A stretch of DNA of 64,000 nucleotides from positions 28,777 through 92,776 of the forward strand of contig JBAMJV010009816.1 of assembly GCA_037951105.1 (NCBI GenBank). The letters are read 5' to 3'. Source of the DNA: Echinarachnius parma (taxonomy: Eukaryota > Echinodermata > Echinoidea > Clypeasteroida > Echinarachniidae). Below the pieces are notes generated by a model. That model searched no databases. It was not told the DNA's origin and worked only from the letters and a program-made list of their open reading frames with translations. Both the position numbers and the translations under genes were made by a program. Positions 51,480 to 62,790 of the stretch are shown in pieces. How positions within the stretch are numbered: the stretch's first letter is position 1; each line of letters opens with the position of its first letter.

Positions 51480-54400
51480 TCAAAAGTCAGTAATGTAATC
51501 TTCCAAGTGAGGGGGTGCTTTCCTCATCCTCCCTGGGTGTTGACGAGTAGGTTGAGCTCTCTGGGTCGATCTGAGCGGTGTGGCGTTGTGTGCATCCACT
51601 GGAGTAGGTGCATTGGTGTTCGCATCTGGTGGATTGGCTGTGTTGACATTAGGCGGTGTGGCGTGTGTTTCATCACCTCCTTCCTGCTGTGTTCCTTGGA
51701 GTATTAACTCTCTCCAGTCCTCGTTAGGAGTAGGGAGCGGAGTGTCAGCGTCGTCAATGTTCTGTACTACCGCGTTGGCGAGCTTGAAGTGGCTGGCATC
51801 GCGGTACATTTCTCTGCCGTCGCTAACTCGTCTTGCCGCTATGGACGATCCATCTATCCTGTAGATCACATAGAAAGCTGGTTCGAATGCTGTCGTCCAT
51901 TTGTTTCTCTTGTTCTGTTTGAGTAGAACAAAGTCTCCGACTACAAATGCGTGGCTCTTTGTGTTTTTGTTTTCTCGTAGCCTCTTCCCTCTTTCTTTGT
52001 AGTCTTTGTCTTTCTGGTTGATCTTGTCATCGTTGTCCGAACCCGTCTGATGTGGTGTTGTGTGGTCCAGTTTAGTTCTAACTGGTCTCCCCATCAGTGC
52101 CTCATATGGTGGTGTCTGTGTGGCTGGGTGTGGTGTTGCTCTATAGCCCATGAGCATGTCTTGTATCGCTATCTCACGGTCTATTTGCTGAAGGTGGGCG
52201 ATCTGCTCTGTCTTGTTCAGTACCTTCATGAAGCTTTCCGCTTCCCCGTTGGCTCTCGGGTGGTCTGGCGTTACCTTGTGGTGGACAAAACCTTCTTCTT
52301 TGGCAAACTTATCAAACTCTGTGGAGTTGAATGGTGGTCCATTGTCCGTTTCCACTCTGTTTGGAATGCCATGGGTTGCGAAGATCTTCTTCAATTTGCC
52401 CTTCGTGGCCTTGAATGAAGTAGAACGTGTCGTTTCGACTTCTGGATATCTCGTCCTCTTGTCTATGACTACAAGATTGTAGTGGCCATCTGGGTACGGT
52501 CCCCCGAAGTCAATTGCGACGACATCCCAGGGTTTCTTGGGAATTGTCGTCGTTTTGATCGGTTCCTCGGTGTGTTTTTTCGTCGTCACTTGACACTCAT
52601 AACACTGTCCAAGGAGATCCTCCGTCATCTGGTTCATTTGTGGAAACCAGTATTTGTCCCGCAGTAGTTGTTTCGTCTTTGTCATCCCAAAGTGCCCCAT
52701 TTTGTGGGCGGTGCGGATGACCTTTCTCTGTAGGGTGTTTGGAATGACAATCTGGTTCAGTCTGAAGACCACATCCTCCGCAATGTACAACTGTTGACGA
52801 ATGGGGTAGAATGGTTTGAGTTCCTGGTCTTGTCTGAACTCTTGCCAGTCATCTTTCATGAGTCTTTCTTTCACTTTTTTCAGCTGTGGATCTGTCTTGG
52901 TTTCCTCTCGAATCCTTTCCATGACAACTGCATGTTCGTCATCTATGATCTGTTTGATCATCTGCTCTGTTTCTTCTGATCCAGTCTCGGGGAGTGGATG
53001 TCGTGAGAGGTAATCCATAGGATCTGCTTCATCCCGTCCTGGTTCGTACACCAGTTCGTAGTCCACATCCTGCATGTCCATGACCCATTTCTCTATCCTG
53101 GGTGGTAGTTTCGCTGTGGCTTTGTTGAACATGGGGATCAGTGGCTTGTGAGCTGTCATGATTTTGAACTTTGGAGCTCCAAGAAGATACATCCTGAATC
53201 GCTTCTTGGCCCATTGGATTGCCAGCGCGTCCTTTTCAGTCTGGCTGTAGTTCTTTTCAGCTCGTGTCATGGATCTGCTGATGAAGTGTACAGGCTGTAT
53301 TCCCTTGTCAGTGCGTTGGAATAGTCCTGCAGACAGTCCTTCGTTGAAGCTTGCTTCCGTCCGGAGCACAATTTCCTTTGTCGGGTCGAAGTAAGTGAGC
53401 ACATCATCGCTTGTAATGCTCTTCTTCAAGCTGTCAAAAGCTTTCTGCTCTTTCTCTGTCCATCTGAATCTGACTTCCTTCTCTGTCAGTGTTCTTAGTG
53501 GGGCCGTCAGGCTGGCATAGTTGTCGATGAATTTCGAGAGATAGCCGATCATTCCTAAGAAGCTACGCACTTCCCCCTTCGATTTGGGTGGAGCACTTTC
53601 CTGGACTGCTTTCACTTTCTCTTCGGTTGGTTTCAGCCCGTCTTTCGTGAAGAGGTAACCGTAGAAGGTGATTTCCTCGACAGCGAATTGGCATTTGTCC
53701 ATACCAAATGTGATGTTGAAGTCCTTTGCTCGCTGCAGAACCTTTCTCAGCGTCTCGTTGTGCTCATCGATCGTCCTGCCCCCGATCAGTATGTCATCCC
53801 GCTGGTTGAGACAGTATGGAATGTCACTGAAGATCCTTGTGATGATCTCATCGAACAAGTCTTGTGATGATTTTGCTCCGAATATCAGTCTTTTCGGACG
53901 CATATTCCCCCAAGGCGTGCTGAAGGTGGCTACATTTCTTGATTCTGGATGCAAGAGTAGTTGATGGTAGCCTTGATTCATGTCCAGTTTGGAGAACACT
54001 TTGCAGTCATGGAATTTGTATGTGAAGTCTTCCACAATTGGGTTTTGTGTGATGCGACTCCTTTCCATGTGTTTGTTCACCATTCGTAGATCGATGCTAG
54101 CTCTGATCATCCCTGGTTCTAGTTTGTCTTTTGGGGTGTCCTTGAACCTCGGCTTAGGTTGAACTACAAGAGGAGAGCACCAAGTTATAGGTTCGTCGTC
54201 CGGGACTTCTTCGTAGATTCCCTCTTCTACACACTGGGTGAGCCATTTTTTCAACGGGGCCTGGAGATAATATGGCACCGGTCGGGCCCTCTGGGTAACA
54301 GGTGCTGCGTTGGTTCTCATATGGAATTTTGCGTACACCTCCCGATCACTCCTGTTGTCGTGTATTTTTCCAATCCCCTGGAACACCTCCTCATGCTCCC

Positions 54401-57400
54401 GGAGCATCTCCTCAATGGTCGCTTTCGGTGCGGAGACCGCGTGCACCTTGTCTGCCAGTTCATTTTCGTCTTTGAGCGACCCGTCCCCTCTCAGGGTCAT
54501 CATGCCTAATGCAATTGAAGTTTCCCGTCCAAGAAGTGGTGGTGATTTGATTCGTCCCTTTACCACAATGAATGTCGTCTTCACACCTCTTGTCTCGTTC
54601 TGGACGATGGTTTGGAATTTCCCTTTCACCTTTAATTCTTCCTGGAGGGTGGACAGCTTGACCGTACATGGTGTCAATGATAAATCTGTCTCTGCTCTGT
54701 GTACCAATGCTTTATGTTGGTGTTCGTCCATGACGTTGGCATCAGCGCCGCTATCCAGTTCAACGTAGGCTGCAATTCCTGCTATCTTGATGGCCCATTT
54801 CTCTATCCTGGGTGGTAGTTTCGCTGTGGCTTTGTTGAACATGGGGATCAGTGGCTTGTGAGCTGTCATGATTTTGAACTTTGGAGCTCCAAGAAGATAC
54901 ATCCTGAATCGCTTCTTGGCCCATTGGATTGCCAGCGCGTCCTTTTCAGTCTGGCTGTAGTTCTTTTCAGCTCGTGTCATGGATCTGCTGATGAAGTGTA
55001 CAGGCTGTATTCCCTTGTCAGTGCGTTGGAATAGTCCTGCAGACAGTCCTTCGTTGAAGCTTGCTTCCGTCCGGAGCACAATTTCCTTTGTCGGGTCGAA
55101 GTAAGTGAGCACATCATCGCTTGTAATGCTCTTCTTCAAGCTGTCAAAAGCTTTCTGCTCTTTCTCTGTCCATCTGAATCTGACTTCCTTCTCTGTCAGT
55201 GTTCTTAGTGGGGCCGTCAGGCTGGCATAGTTGTCGATGAATTTCGAGAGATAGCCGATCATTCCTAAGAAGCTACGCACTTCCCCCTTCGATTTGGGTG
55301 GAGCACTTTCCTGGACTGCTTTCACTTTCTCTTCGGTTGGTTTCAGCCCGTCTTTCGTGAAGAGGTAACCGTAGAAGGTGATTTCCTCGACAGCGAATTG
55401 GCATTTGTCCATACCAAATGTGATGTTGAAGTCCTTTGCTCGCTGCAGAACCTTTCTCAGCGTCTCGTTGTGCTCATCGATCGTCCTGCCCCCGATCAGT
55501 ATGTCATCCCGCTGGTTGAGACAGTATGGAATGTCACTGAAGATCCTTGTGATGATCTCATCGAACAAGTCTTGTGATGATTTTGCTCCGAATATCAGTC
55601 TTTTCGGACGCATATTCCCCCAAGGCGTGCTGAAGGTGGCTACATTTCTTGATTCTGGATGCAAGAGTAGTTGATGGTAGCCTTGATTCATGTCCAGTTT
55701 GGAGAACACTTTGCAGTCATGGAATTTGTATGTGAAGTCTTCCACAATTGGGTTTTGTGTGATGCGACTCCTTTCCATGTGTTTGTTCACCATTCGTAGA
55801 TCGATGCTAGCTCTGATCATCCCTGGTTCTAGTTTGTCTTTTGGGGTGTCCTTGAACCTCGGCTTAGGTTGAACTACAAGAGGAGAGCACCAAGTTATAG
55901 GTTCGTCGTCCGGGACTTCTTCGTAGATTCCCTCTTCTACACACTGGGTGAGCCATTTTTTCAACGGGGCCTGGAGATAATATGGCACCGGTCGGGCCCT
56001 CTGGGTAACAGGTGCTGCGTTGGTTCTCATATGGAATTTTGCGTACACCTCCCGATCACTCCTGTTGTCGTGTATTTTTCCAATCCCCTGGAACACCTCC
56101 TCATGCTCCCGGAGCATCTCCTCAATGGTCGCTTTCGGTGCGGAGACCGCGTGCACCTTGTCTGCCAGTTCATTTTCGTCTTTGAGCGACCCGTCCCCTC
56201 TCAGGGTCATCATGCCTAATGCAATTGAAGTTTCCCGTCCAAGAAGTGGTGGTGATTTGATTCGTCCCTTTACCACAATGAATGTCGTCTTCACACCTCT
56301 TGTCTCGTTCTGGACGATGGTTTGGAATTTCCCTTTCACCTTTAATTCTTCCTGGAGGGTGGACAGCTTGACCGTACATGGTGTCAATGATAAATCTGTC
56401 TCTGCTCTGTGTACCAATGCTTTATGTTGGTGTTCGTCCATGACGTTGGCATCAGCGCCGCTATCCAGTTCAACGTAGGCTGCAATTCCTGCTATCTTGA
56501 TGGGTGTCTCATGGTCTTTGTTCACCTTTTTCACACTCGCTTTGACCGTTTTCATGTGTGCAAGGAATCCGTCATCAGAACTTGTGTCATCTGATTGTTG
56601 TTCACCTTTATCTCGTTTTGTGTTCTTTATTTGGTGCTGCTTTCCTTGCTTCTGCTTTCCTGATCTGCATACCGCTGCGTAGTGGTTAAACTTTCCACAG
56701 TTTAGACACTTTTTTCCATACGCCGGGCATTTCTCTCCTTTTGCATGTATTTTCTGTCCACAGTAGGAACATGCATTGTGTTGTCGTGGGCCTTTAGTGG
56801 ATGAATCTTTCTTCCATGTATTAGGTTTGTACTGCCTTGGTTTTACAAATGCTATCGTCGAGTCATCTCTCGATGCTGAGACTGTCATCTCCGCCATTTG
56901 CATTTGTACGTCCTCCATCTGGGCAGCTTCACTCAACATCTGATTCAATGTCCACTTCTTATTGATCGCCTTTTGCACGAGAGATGGTGTTTTGATTGTC
57001 TGGATCAAGTGCTCTAAGATCCGGTCATCATGCGTGTCACCAAACTCACATTCCGCTGCTTTTTCACGCAACCTGGCTGCATACGCCACTGTGGATTCAC
57101 CAGCATTCATTCGTGTACGCATGAAGATGTACCTCGCATGGTGCTTGTTTTTCTTTGGCATGAAATAATTGTTCAACTTGGCTTTCAAGCGCACGTAGCA
57201 GTCTGCATCAGCATCTTGCCCCTCTACATCAGGTAGTGATTTGTTTAGGCGAGCTATTTCTTTCCCTCCATATATCACCAGAGCATCAGCTTTATCTTGG
57301 GCAACTGTTATCTTGAAATAACGAAATTCACGCTCTAGCCTTTCAAGCCAATCTTCCCAAGCCTTCCCTGTACTGATTTGGTTATCTGTTTGCAAGAATG

Positions 57401-57455
57401 GAGCCGTTTTCAAGTTCCTTGTTTCCGTGACTACGGTGACATTCGCTGCCGCCAT
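51480..57455 (-). CDS. Ty3/gypsy gag-pol polyprotein with internal duplication
   Basis: One 1,991-codon frame. Gag-like region about 1-220. Zinc knuckles at about 229-265 ('CSYCGQ', 'CLNCGKFNHYAAVC'). Aspartic protease 'ELDSGADANVMD' near 328. Reverse transcriptase with 'FSKLDMNQGYHQLLL' and 'NQRDDILIGG' near 650. RNase H near 790-890. Protease, reverse transcriptase and RNase H then recur 570 residues later (near 898-1465). Integrase: H-x3-H and 'CYEC' near 1585-1620; 'AIDFGG' near 1651, 'TDNGPPF' near 1706 and 'ANGEAES' near 1740, giving a D-D-35-E catalytic triad. A basic C-terminal tail follows. Family resembles the mag/K02A2.6 type, by memory. Confidence 0.9.
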   Translation of the reverse strand: MAAANVTVVTETRNLKTAPFLQTDNQISTGKAWEDWLERLEREFRYFKITVAQDKADALVIYGGKEIARLNKSLPDVEGQDADADCYVRLKAKLNNYFMPKKNKHHARYIFMRTRMNAGESTVAYAARLREKAAECEFGDTHDDRILEHLIQTIKTPSLVQKAINKKWTLNQMLSEAAQMEDVQMQMAEMTVSASRDDSTIAFVKPRQYKPNTWKKDSSTKGPRQHNACSYCGQKIHAKGEKCPAYGKKCLNCGKFNHYAAVCRSGKQKQGKQHQIKNTKRDKGEQQSDDTSSDDGFLAHMKTVKASVKKVNKDHETPIKIAGIAAYVELDSGADANVMDEHQHKALVHRAETDLSLTPCTVKLSTLQEELKVKGKFQTIVQNETRGVKTTFIVVKGRIKSPPLLGRETSIALGMMTLRGDGSLKDENELADKVHAVSAPKATIEEMLREHEEVFQGIGKIHDNRSDREVYAKFHMRTNAAPVTQRARPVPYYLQAPLKKWLTQCVEEGIYEEVPDDEPITWCSPLVVQPKPRFKDTPKDKLEPGMIRASIDLRMVNKHMERSRITQNPIVEDFTYKFHDCKVFSKLDMNQGYHQLLLHPESRNVATFSTPWGNMRPKRLIFGAKSSQDLFDEIITRIFSDIPYCLNQRDDILIGGRTIDEHNETLRKVLQRAKDFNITFGMDKCQFAVEEITFYGYLFTKDGLKPTEEKVKAVQESAPPKSKGEVRSFLGMIGYLSKFIDNYASLTAPLRTLTEKEVRFRWTEKEQKAFDSLKKSITSDDVLTYFDPTKEIVLRTEASFNEGLSAGLFQRTDKGIQPVHFISRSMTRAEKNYSQTEKDALAIQWAKKRFRMYLLGAPKFKIMTAHKPLIPMFNKATAKLPPRIEKWAIKIAGIAAYVELDSGADANVMDEHQHKALVHRAETDLSLTPCTVKLSTLQEELKVKGKFQTIVQNETRGVKTTFIVVKGRIKSPPLLGRETSIALGMMTLRGDGSLKDENELADKVHAVSAPKATIEEMLREHEEVFQGIGKIHDNRSDREVYAKFHMRTNAAPVTQRARPVPYYLQAPLKKWLTQCVEEGIYEEVPDDEPITWCSPLVVQPKPRFKDTPKDKLEPGMIRASIDLRMVNKHMERSRITQNPIVEDFTYKFHDCKVFSKLDMNQGYHQLLLHPESRNVATFSTPWGNMRPKRLIFGAKSSQDLFDEIITRIFSDIPYCLNQRDDILIGGRTIDEHNETLRKVLQRAKDFNITFGMDKCQFAVEEITFYGYLFTKDGLKPTEEKVKAVQESAPPKSKGEVRSFLGMIGYLSKFIDNYASLTAPLRTLTEKEVRFRWTEKEQKAFDSLKKSITSDDVLTYFDPTKEIVLRTEASFNEGLSAGLFQRTDKGIQPVHFISRSMTRAEKNYSQTEKDALAIQWAKKRFRMYLLGAPKFKIMTAHKPLIPMFNKATAKLPPRIEKWVMDMQDVDYELVYEPGRDEADPMDYLSRHPLPETGSEETEQMIKQIIDDEHAVVMERIREETKTDPQLKKVKERLMKDDWQEFRQDQELKPFYPIRQQLYIAEDVVFRLNQIVIPNTLQRKVIRTAHKMGHFGMTKTKQLLRDKYWFPQMNQMTEDLLGQCYECQVTTKKHTEEPIKTTTIPKKPWDVVAIDFGGPYPDGHYNLVVIDKRTRYPEVETTRSTSFKATKGKLKKIFATHGIPNRVETDNGPPFNSTEFDKFAKEEGFVHHKVTPDHPRANGEAESFMKVLNKTEQIAHLQQIDREIAIQDMLMGYRATPHPATQTPPYEALMGRPVRTKLDHTTPHQTGSDNDDKINQKDKDYKERGKRLRENKNTKSHAFVVGDFVLLKQNKRNKWTTAFEPAFYVIYRIDGSSIAARRVSDGREMYRDASHFKLANAVVQNIDDADTPLPTPNEDWRELILQGTQQEGGDETHATPPNVNTANPPDANTNAPTPVDAHNATPLRSTQRAQPTRQHPGRMRKAPPHLEDYITDF
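53084..54793 (-). repeat. Tandem duplication, downstream copy (1,710 bp)
   Basis: Same sequence as 54794-56503 at an exact 1,710-bp offset. 1,710 is divisible by three, so the polyprotein stays open. Junction: the second-copy start fuses 'PPRIEKW' to 'AIKIAGIAAYVELDSG' near 54793. No difference between the copies was noticed by eye. Confidence 0.9.
54794..56503 (-). repeat. Tandem duplication, upstream copy (1,710 bp)
   Basis: Covers protease, reverse transcriptase and RNase H of the first set. Its left neighbour is the duplicated set, its right neighbour the zinc-knuckle region. Confidence 0.9.
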
Positions 57456-57667
57456 ATTGACACGGTTTGCTTTATGCGTTAAGATAACGAGAATCGAATC
57501 ACAGCGAAGATACGACGTCGGTACTCACGATCACCACGTACTCACCGGCCGCTACGCTGGTGGTGCGCTGCTGCTCGGCAGTGGTGAACTGTGCTGCGCC
57601 GTGCGGGAAAAATCACCAGTTCATGCCGCCAAAAAAATCACATTTCCAATCTGGCAATGGTCGCCAT

Positions 57668-57941
57668 TGTAACATCTGACCATTCAATCGGATCACAAAC
57701 AATCATAGTTCAATCAGCTATCCGTTCATGATTCACGCGACTGAATTAATAACTCACACGGAGTCGAAGATATAAAGTTCAGGATACTTTACTCTCGGTA
57801 TCGGTCTCAAAGTGTAACATAGAACGTGGCTTGTTCAATCATGCATTATTGTACATGTGTGTGTGTGTCCCTACATAACATGCATAGTCTTATTCCAAGA
57901 CCCAACATCGCGTAAATATAGTCTCATTCCAAGACACTACA
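57668..57941 (-). mobile_element. 5' LTR of Ty3/gypsy element
   Basis: 274 bp, TG..CA, nearly identical to 50767-51042. In element sense the LTR is followed by A and TGGCGACCATTGCC (57666 downward), a candidate tRNA primer-binding site. No matching target duplication is visible outside the two LTRs. Confidence 0.85.
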
Positions 57942-57949
57942 AAAGTGAA

Positions 57950-59529
57950 CCGAGTTATAAGTATAGAAGTGGCGTAGCAAGGAGTACAAGATGGAGAGGG
58001 GGGGGGGAGGATGGGGGTTAGGGGGAAGAATTCCCAAATATAAGGTAAGCGGCGTCCCCCAAATGAAGATGGTGTGCTCCACCATCAATACTTGGAGCAG
58101 GGCAGCAGGGGAATGGTAATAATCCCCCAAGCATGGACGAATAAGGTTTATTTTTAGGGTGGTCATGGTGGTTGAAGTAGTCTGTCCAAATTGCCTGATT
58201 TTGCCATATCACCCCGCCTGGTACACTGACAAGAGGGGAGAGGGCTACCCCCCCCCCCCCCCCCCCCCCCTCTATCTCTCTCTTCCCCTAATAAAAGCCG
58301 ATGTTCCGGATAATGGGCTGACTGCAAATTGTAGGTTTTTGTCCGAAAATTGGACTAGTGTTTTAAAGTTCTTGGGAAAGGGATGGGTATTAAGGCTAGG
58401 GCTATCACCCCGCCGATCAGAGGGGAGATGCCTACCCCCCCCCCCCCCCCCCCCCGCCCAGCCCCGTCTTCCACTAACCTCACCCCAATCTATACTATTA
58501 CATATCAACGAAACATGCGCGCGGAGTTATCCACGCGCTTAACTTGGGATGTGTAACAGATCATCGTGTCGCCATTATGGCGTTTTATATGGCGTCCATC
58601 GTTCATCCAATCTAATGATGAGATGACAATATGCGGATCATCTCACGCGGAGTCACATGCAGTAGTTTGTGGATGCGTTCGCACATGCTTGTCTTTAACC
58701 CCGGCAACCTGTGCTTTAAATCTTGTTCATGTTAATATTGTTTATGATAAACCTGAAAACCATTTGAAAACAAGTATTAAGGGCTAGACAAGTGAAACAA
58801 CACCATTGAACACACCCATGGAGTCTTACAGGCCAGCAACGCGGCCAACATGCACTGAAGCCTATTGAGGCAAATAGGAGGGTATCATAATTATTGTAGT
58901 CAAGCTTTAAAATCATGTATTAACTCTTAACGTGCCAGGGGTTGTAATGCTCTATGGCATTTATGTGTATTGTAACTCGCAAAAATGCAAGCTTGGCACT
59001 CGAAGAGTTAAATCATTATTATAGCAAATTATCTCCTTTGTTCATGACACCCTGCCACCTAACATGCCAAAATTCTATGACATTTCCAATATGAAACACA
59101 AACACTATAATTACAGAACGTATTTGCTCGCTTATCAGGATTATATATTTAATGGGTTGGTTGTATGTTTATATATAATTATATCTAAGGTTGAGTGTCA
59201 TTTTTGGTTTAGTTTGGGAAATTGAAATTTCAGGCAATATACACATTTAAAGACCATTTATTATTTTTCCCAAAACTTATTATATTATGCAGGTATAATA
59301 ATTGTGCATTGAACTGCAGTACATAATACATGCAGTTGTTTGTATACTTTTGTTCATTGCTGCATGCGTAGACGGAGGATATTTCGCAGTCCTAATTATA
59401 AATCAAATTATTCTTATACATTGATTTTGAATAAAATCTCGAAATTGTACGTGGAAAATGCATCATAAGATCCTTTTACATAAAGTCAAAGGATCTGAAA
59501 TCTACTATACTAAAGTAGCCGATTACGTA

Positions 59530-59560
<31 letters not shown>

Positions 59561-60500
59561 ATGTCTGTCTGTCCATCTATGCATTTCGTAGTGCATTGAG
59601 GCACCAACATCAAACTTTGGGTAGTGATTGGTGATGACCCATAGAGGTTTGTGGTCTGGGTCAGGTCGGGGTCAGTTTGACCAGTGGTCAGTTATGAATC
59701 GGCCAATATTCCACGTTCATTTGCCATGCAGTCGCGTCGAGCGCTGATCATCGCACATGCTTGCGACGGAAGTACCGTGAAAAGTGTGTTGCTGAAATGA
59801 CCTTTCATTATGTAGTCTTTGTTCAGCCTGGAATCGATACGTTGTAAATTACTTACGCACATTATCGTATGCCTGTCAAATCGGAAATAGCACGTGTGCC
59901 GCTGTGTGCGCCTGAATTAAGACTATCGTAATTTGCTTGCGAATTGTTGTTTTTCAAACTTTTAAATAATATGGATTTAAAAATTGTAATGACTGATTTT
60001 CGAATAGAATTAAAACAAATCTGATGAAATATATGTATTTCTATCAAGAAACGGACGGTACATTCCAAAAGCGAAAGCGACCGTCGGGCGGGGAATTTGC
60101 ATAGACTATATACAGAGTAGCGGAATATTGTAGGTCCGGCATCTGTGCATTGTCAACACACAATCTACTACATTGTACACACATTCGTGTGATTGTACAT
60201 GTCCGTATATGCATGACTGAATTTGATCGGTGATTTTTGTTCACATTTTCAACACGATATTCACAAAATTGGCAAAACAGGGTATACGGCTACCAAAATA
60301 GGTTTCTCTCTGTCACTGGTTTAATTTTCTGAATACAGGCTAATTGTAAATGTTTGCTCGAAGTGCATACTTTGTTGTACTGAAGTATAAAAAATGTGTG
60401 CTTTTTGTAAATAACGTGTAAACAAGAAGAGCAAGGAATTAGGGTTATTGATCTACTTGACAACGATTTAATTAATACTGTTTATTGTTTGACATGTGAT
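57950..60500. other. No gene recognised; homopolymer and microsatellite tracts
   Basis: Contains C-runs at about 58250-58271 and 58435-58455, a G-run at 57996-58010, and a (GTCT)n microsatellite at about 59531-59575. The two C-runs are each preceded by AGGGGAGA.GGCTACC/ATGCCTACC, a local duplication. Short frames over these are artefacts. Confidence 0.6.
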
Positions 60501-60524
60501 CGCTGGCATTATACCTAGGGTTTT

Positions 60525-60755
60525 TACAAGGGGGGGGGGGGTAGGGGGGGTTATTGCGTCAACCAAAATTTTCGACGGGCTGGGTGTTGGCCAAGTATTT
60601 CGAGGGGGGTGTCGGTCAAGTAACTCGAGGGGGTGTCGGTCAAGTATTTCGAGGGGGGTGTCGGTGAAGAATTTTCGAGGGTGGTGTCGGTCAAATATTT
60701 CGTGGGGGGGGGGGGGGGCGGTGAAGAATTTTCGAAGGGGGGAGGGACCCAGGTA
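60525..60755. repeat. G-rich minisatellite, about 30-33 bp units
   Basis: TCGAGGGGGGTGTCGGTCAAGT-like units recur about six times with small variations, flanked by pure G-runs (60530-60541, 60704-60718). Confidence 0.8.
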
Positions 60756-61360
60756 GCAAGCCAACGTTGGTCCAACGTTGGACCAACGTTGTCCAATTTT
60801 TTCGGCAACGTTGGTCCAACGTTGTCCGGCAACGTTGGACCAACGATGGTTGCGTACGCCCAATCAACGTTGCTCCAACGTTGCCGAAAACGAAATGCCA
60901 ACGTTGGATCAACGTTGGTCCATCGTTGAAAAGTTGTTATTTGTCAACGTTGGACCAACGCTTTTCCAACGTTAATCCAAGGTTGGTATTTTGTTGGAGC
61001 AGCGTTGATTGGGCGTACGCAAACGTTGATCCAACGTCAAAGCAACATGTGTCCAACAAGCATCCAATATGTCTCCAACATGCATCCAACAAGCAGCCAA
61101 CATTGGACCAACGCTTTTCCAACGTTAATCCAAGGTTGGTATTTTGTTGGAGCAGCGTTGATTGGGCGTACGCAAACGTTGATCCAACGTCAAAGCAACA
61201 TGTGTCCAACAAGCATCCAATATGTCTCCAACATGTCTCCAACAAGCATCCAACGTTGGTCCAGCGTAATTCACCAACATTTCTCCAACGTTGGTCCAAC
61301 GTTGATCCAACGTTGGTCCAACGTTGGTCCAACATTGGACCAACGTCTCACCGTACTAAA
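60755..61360. repeat. CCAACGTTGG palindrome array (first block)
   Basis: More than 25 occurrences of CAACGTT/AACGTTG within 600 bp. Contains a 151-bp tandem duplication (60957-61107 and 61108-61258). TTGCGTACGCCCAATCAACG near 60850 is present inverted as CGTTGATTGGGCGTACGCAA near 61003 and 61155. Confidence 0.85.
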
Positions 61361-61369
61361 AAAATTTAA

Positions 61370-61800
61370 TTAATATTCATATGACACGCCTATTGGTGAT
61401 ATCTAGAACATCCTATCCTAGCTTTCCCTTTACCTAAGACTAACCTAACCCTAACCCTATTCCTAGTCCTATTCCTATCCCTATCCATATAGTCCTATTC
61501 CTATTCCTACACTCACTACATCTACATCATCCACTCAGCTTTATATAACCTAGCTTCTGTGTTAATATTTGTTTGATGGTTGGTATTTCGATAAAGTTGA
61601 ATGTTTGGATAAAGTTTTAAGAATTTACACAAATACATCATGGAAACAAACCTTTAGAATGTTTTTGTAGATAAATAACTTACATATATTTCAAATAATG
61701 AGTAAATAATAACATTGGATTCATTCTGAACAATCAAATAACATGATTATTAATGCTTTTTGCAGTCAATGATAACCACTCATGAATATTCATGAATAAT
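61370..61800. other. Spacer without gene
   Basis: Contains a short CCTAACCCTAACCCTATTCC stretch near 61445 that drifts into CCTATTCCTA repeats. Otherwise AT-rich. Confidence 0.5.
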
Positions 61801-62100
61801 AACCAACGTTCATCCAACGTTGAACCAACGTTGATCCAACGATGGCATACATCCTGCTTTCAGCAGCTAATTTTAAATCCTTTTATTATGCAAGGGGGTT
61901 TTGACCACCTGTGCTACGAGTAAAAAAATTACCTTTTCTAACATAACAGCTACATGTAGTGAACAACAGATGTGAAATGTTGGATTCTCGTTGGAATAAC
62001 GAACGTTTCACTGTGGGTTACCGATGTCGATCCAACGTTGCTCTAACGAGATTGTCCAACCTCCATTTCACTTTGAGTTACCGATGTTGATCCATCGCAT
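61800..62100. repeat. CAACGTT array fragments (second block)
   Basis: A short cluster near 61803-61842 (ATCCAACGTTGAACCAACGT) and another near 62025-62092 that already uses the 60-bp unit wording (GAGATTGTCCAAC, TCACT.TGAGTTACCGATGTTG). Confidence 0.7.
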
Positions 62101-62390
62101 GGTGTTGTAATATAATACAAGTAGGCGAAATGCCATGTGTAACTCTGGCATAACAATAATAAATACTGGTAAATTACAAACTTGAGTGTCAGGGTAGACT
62201 ACCCGACACCCAGAAGATGGAACCAGGGGATTATTCTGCCCCTTTCGTACGGTTGTCATCCCCTATTGTAAGACCGACATTTACCTTATGCAAAATGGTT
62301 TAACGTGCTAGTGCCAGGGTGGACTACCCAACGCCTAGATGATACCAAGGGATTATTCTGCCCTAAATGGTATTCATCTCTATCACAAAT

Positions 62391-62790
62391 CTAATCTATC
62401 CGGTGGTCTGAGAGTAGACGTCGAAGTGGGTAGCGCCTGTCACGTTCTTGCGAGGGCGGCTTCACCTCACTCCAGCACGCTTCTGGGACCTCCGTTTCCT
62501 CGTTTACTGGAACATGGATGTTACCTTCAGGTGCGCGACGCTTCTTTAGATGATGTCTGTTCCGGCGATACCGCCCACCTTTCTCACTCTGGATGTGGTA
62601 CGAGCGGGGCGTTGAATCTTGAGTTGTCACTACGCCAGGTTTCCATTCTTTTCCCACTTGGTAGTACACACGTTCTCCAGACTTCAACACCGGCAGCGAC
62701 TTGGCACCCTGGTCATAGTATCGCTTCTGCCTCTTCTGGAGCTCTTTCTTCCTACTAGCTATGCACCGTTGATAACGAACAGTACAGTTC
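62391..62790 (-). pseudogene. Ty3/gypsy integrase C-terminal fragment
   Basis: Minus strand: 'KRQKRYYDQGAKSLPVLKSG' (near 62740-62680), 'VYYQVGKEWKPGVV', 'PRSYHIQSEKGGRYRRNRHH'. This is the GPY/F-like and basic tail seen at the end of gypsy pol proteins. A different lineage from the element at 50-58 kb, whose tail lacks this motif. A 24-bp direct repeat (TGTTGTAATATAATACAAGT + AGGC) flanks it at 62103-62126 and 62935-62958, perhaps LTR ends. Confidence 0.6.

Noticed and set aside
51507-57236. Plus-strand frames across the retroelement
   Set aside because: Shadow frames of the minus-strand polyprotein. They repeat at 1,710 bp for the same reason.
60525-60929. Gly/Ser- and Pro-rich frames over the G-rich region
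   Set aside because: Translations of a G-rich minisatellite on both strands.
61425-61500. CCTAACCCTAACCC stretch as an interstitial telomere repeat
   Set aside because: Only two units, and it grades into CCTATTCCTA simple sequence.
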